From RGIG3009 sp045596745 (GTDB lineage Bacteria > Bacillota > Clostridia > Oscillospirales > Acutalibacteraceae): 11,293 nucleotides of DNA. The notes beneath the pieces were generated by a model. It made no database searches and had not been told where the DNA came from. It was given only the letters and a program-made list of their open reading frames with translations. The stretch spans positions 1 to 11,293 of the forward strand of contig JAZODA010000041.1 in the NCBI GenBank assembly GCA_045596745.1, given 5' to 3'. Of this stretch, positions 11,284 to 11,293 are shown piece after piece (position 1 is the first letter of the stretch; the number at the start of each line of letters is the position of its first letter). The translations under genes were made by a program, and so were the position numbers.

Positions 11284-11293
11284 TTACCGGCAG

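Overview
The window looks like a chromosomal segment of an endospore-forming Firmicute of class Clostridia, probably an Oscillospiraceae/Ruminococcaceae-type anaerobe. The evidence is a full-length SpoVT-type regulator with a good sigma-G-like promoter, Shine-Dalgarno sites of the AGGAGG type on nearly every gene, several Fe-S proteins, an acyl-ACP thioesterase, and GC-rich codon choice in most genes. Genus-level placement is inference. There are no rRNA or tRNA genes, CRISPR arrays or transposase genes.

Layout. (1) 2-1794, plus strand: the 3' end of valS followed by an acyl-ACP thioesterase gene whose ribosome binding site overlaps the valS stop codon. (2) 1844-2472: an AT-richer pair of small divergent genes, a SLOG/DUF2493 nucleotide-binding-like protein (minus) and a 58-residue Arc-type ribbon-helix-helix protein (plus). 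Their shared promoter region carries five TGACG boxes. (3) 2528-5530: a two-gene minus-strand operon with an 8-base overlap, encoding a QueG/reductive-dehalogenase-like double [4Fe-4S] protein and a cysteine-rich U32-peptidase/UbiV-like protein. It is divergent from an AraC-type regulator, and the space between holds 21-bp-spaced direct repeats. (4) 5573-8798: a GpsA-like dehydrogenase (minus) divergent from a two-gene plus-strand operon, an IolE-like sugar isomerase/dehydratase TIM barrel and a Gfo/Idh/MocA dehydrogenase. Together these suggest polyol or sugar-derivative metabolism. (5) 8842-9588: spoVT (minus), whose long leader contains a 123-bp palindromic MITE-like element. (6) 9645-11283, plus strand, AT-richer: a calcineurin-like phosphoesterase, then a two-gene unit of a DUF4177-like protein and a YidD-domain protein with two added transmembrane helices.

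Each convergent gene junction has one strong hairpin terminator with an A-tract on one side and a T-tract on the other, so it can serve both strands. The gene order is mostly short one- to two-gene transcription units. The best candidates for something not well described are the AraC-controlled pair of Fe-S proteins, the SLOG plus ribbon-helix-helix divergent module, the DUF4177 plus membrane-anchored YidD unit, and the mobile palindromic element sitting inside a sporulation gene leader.
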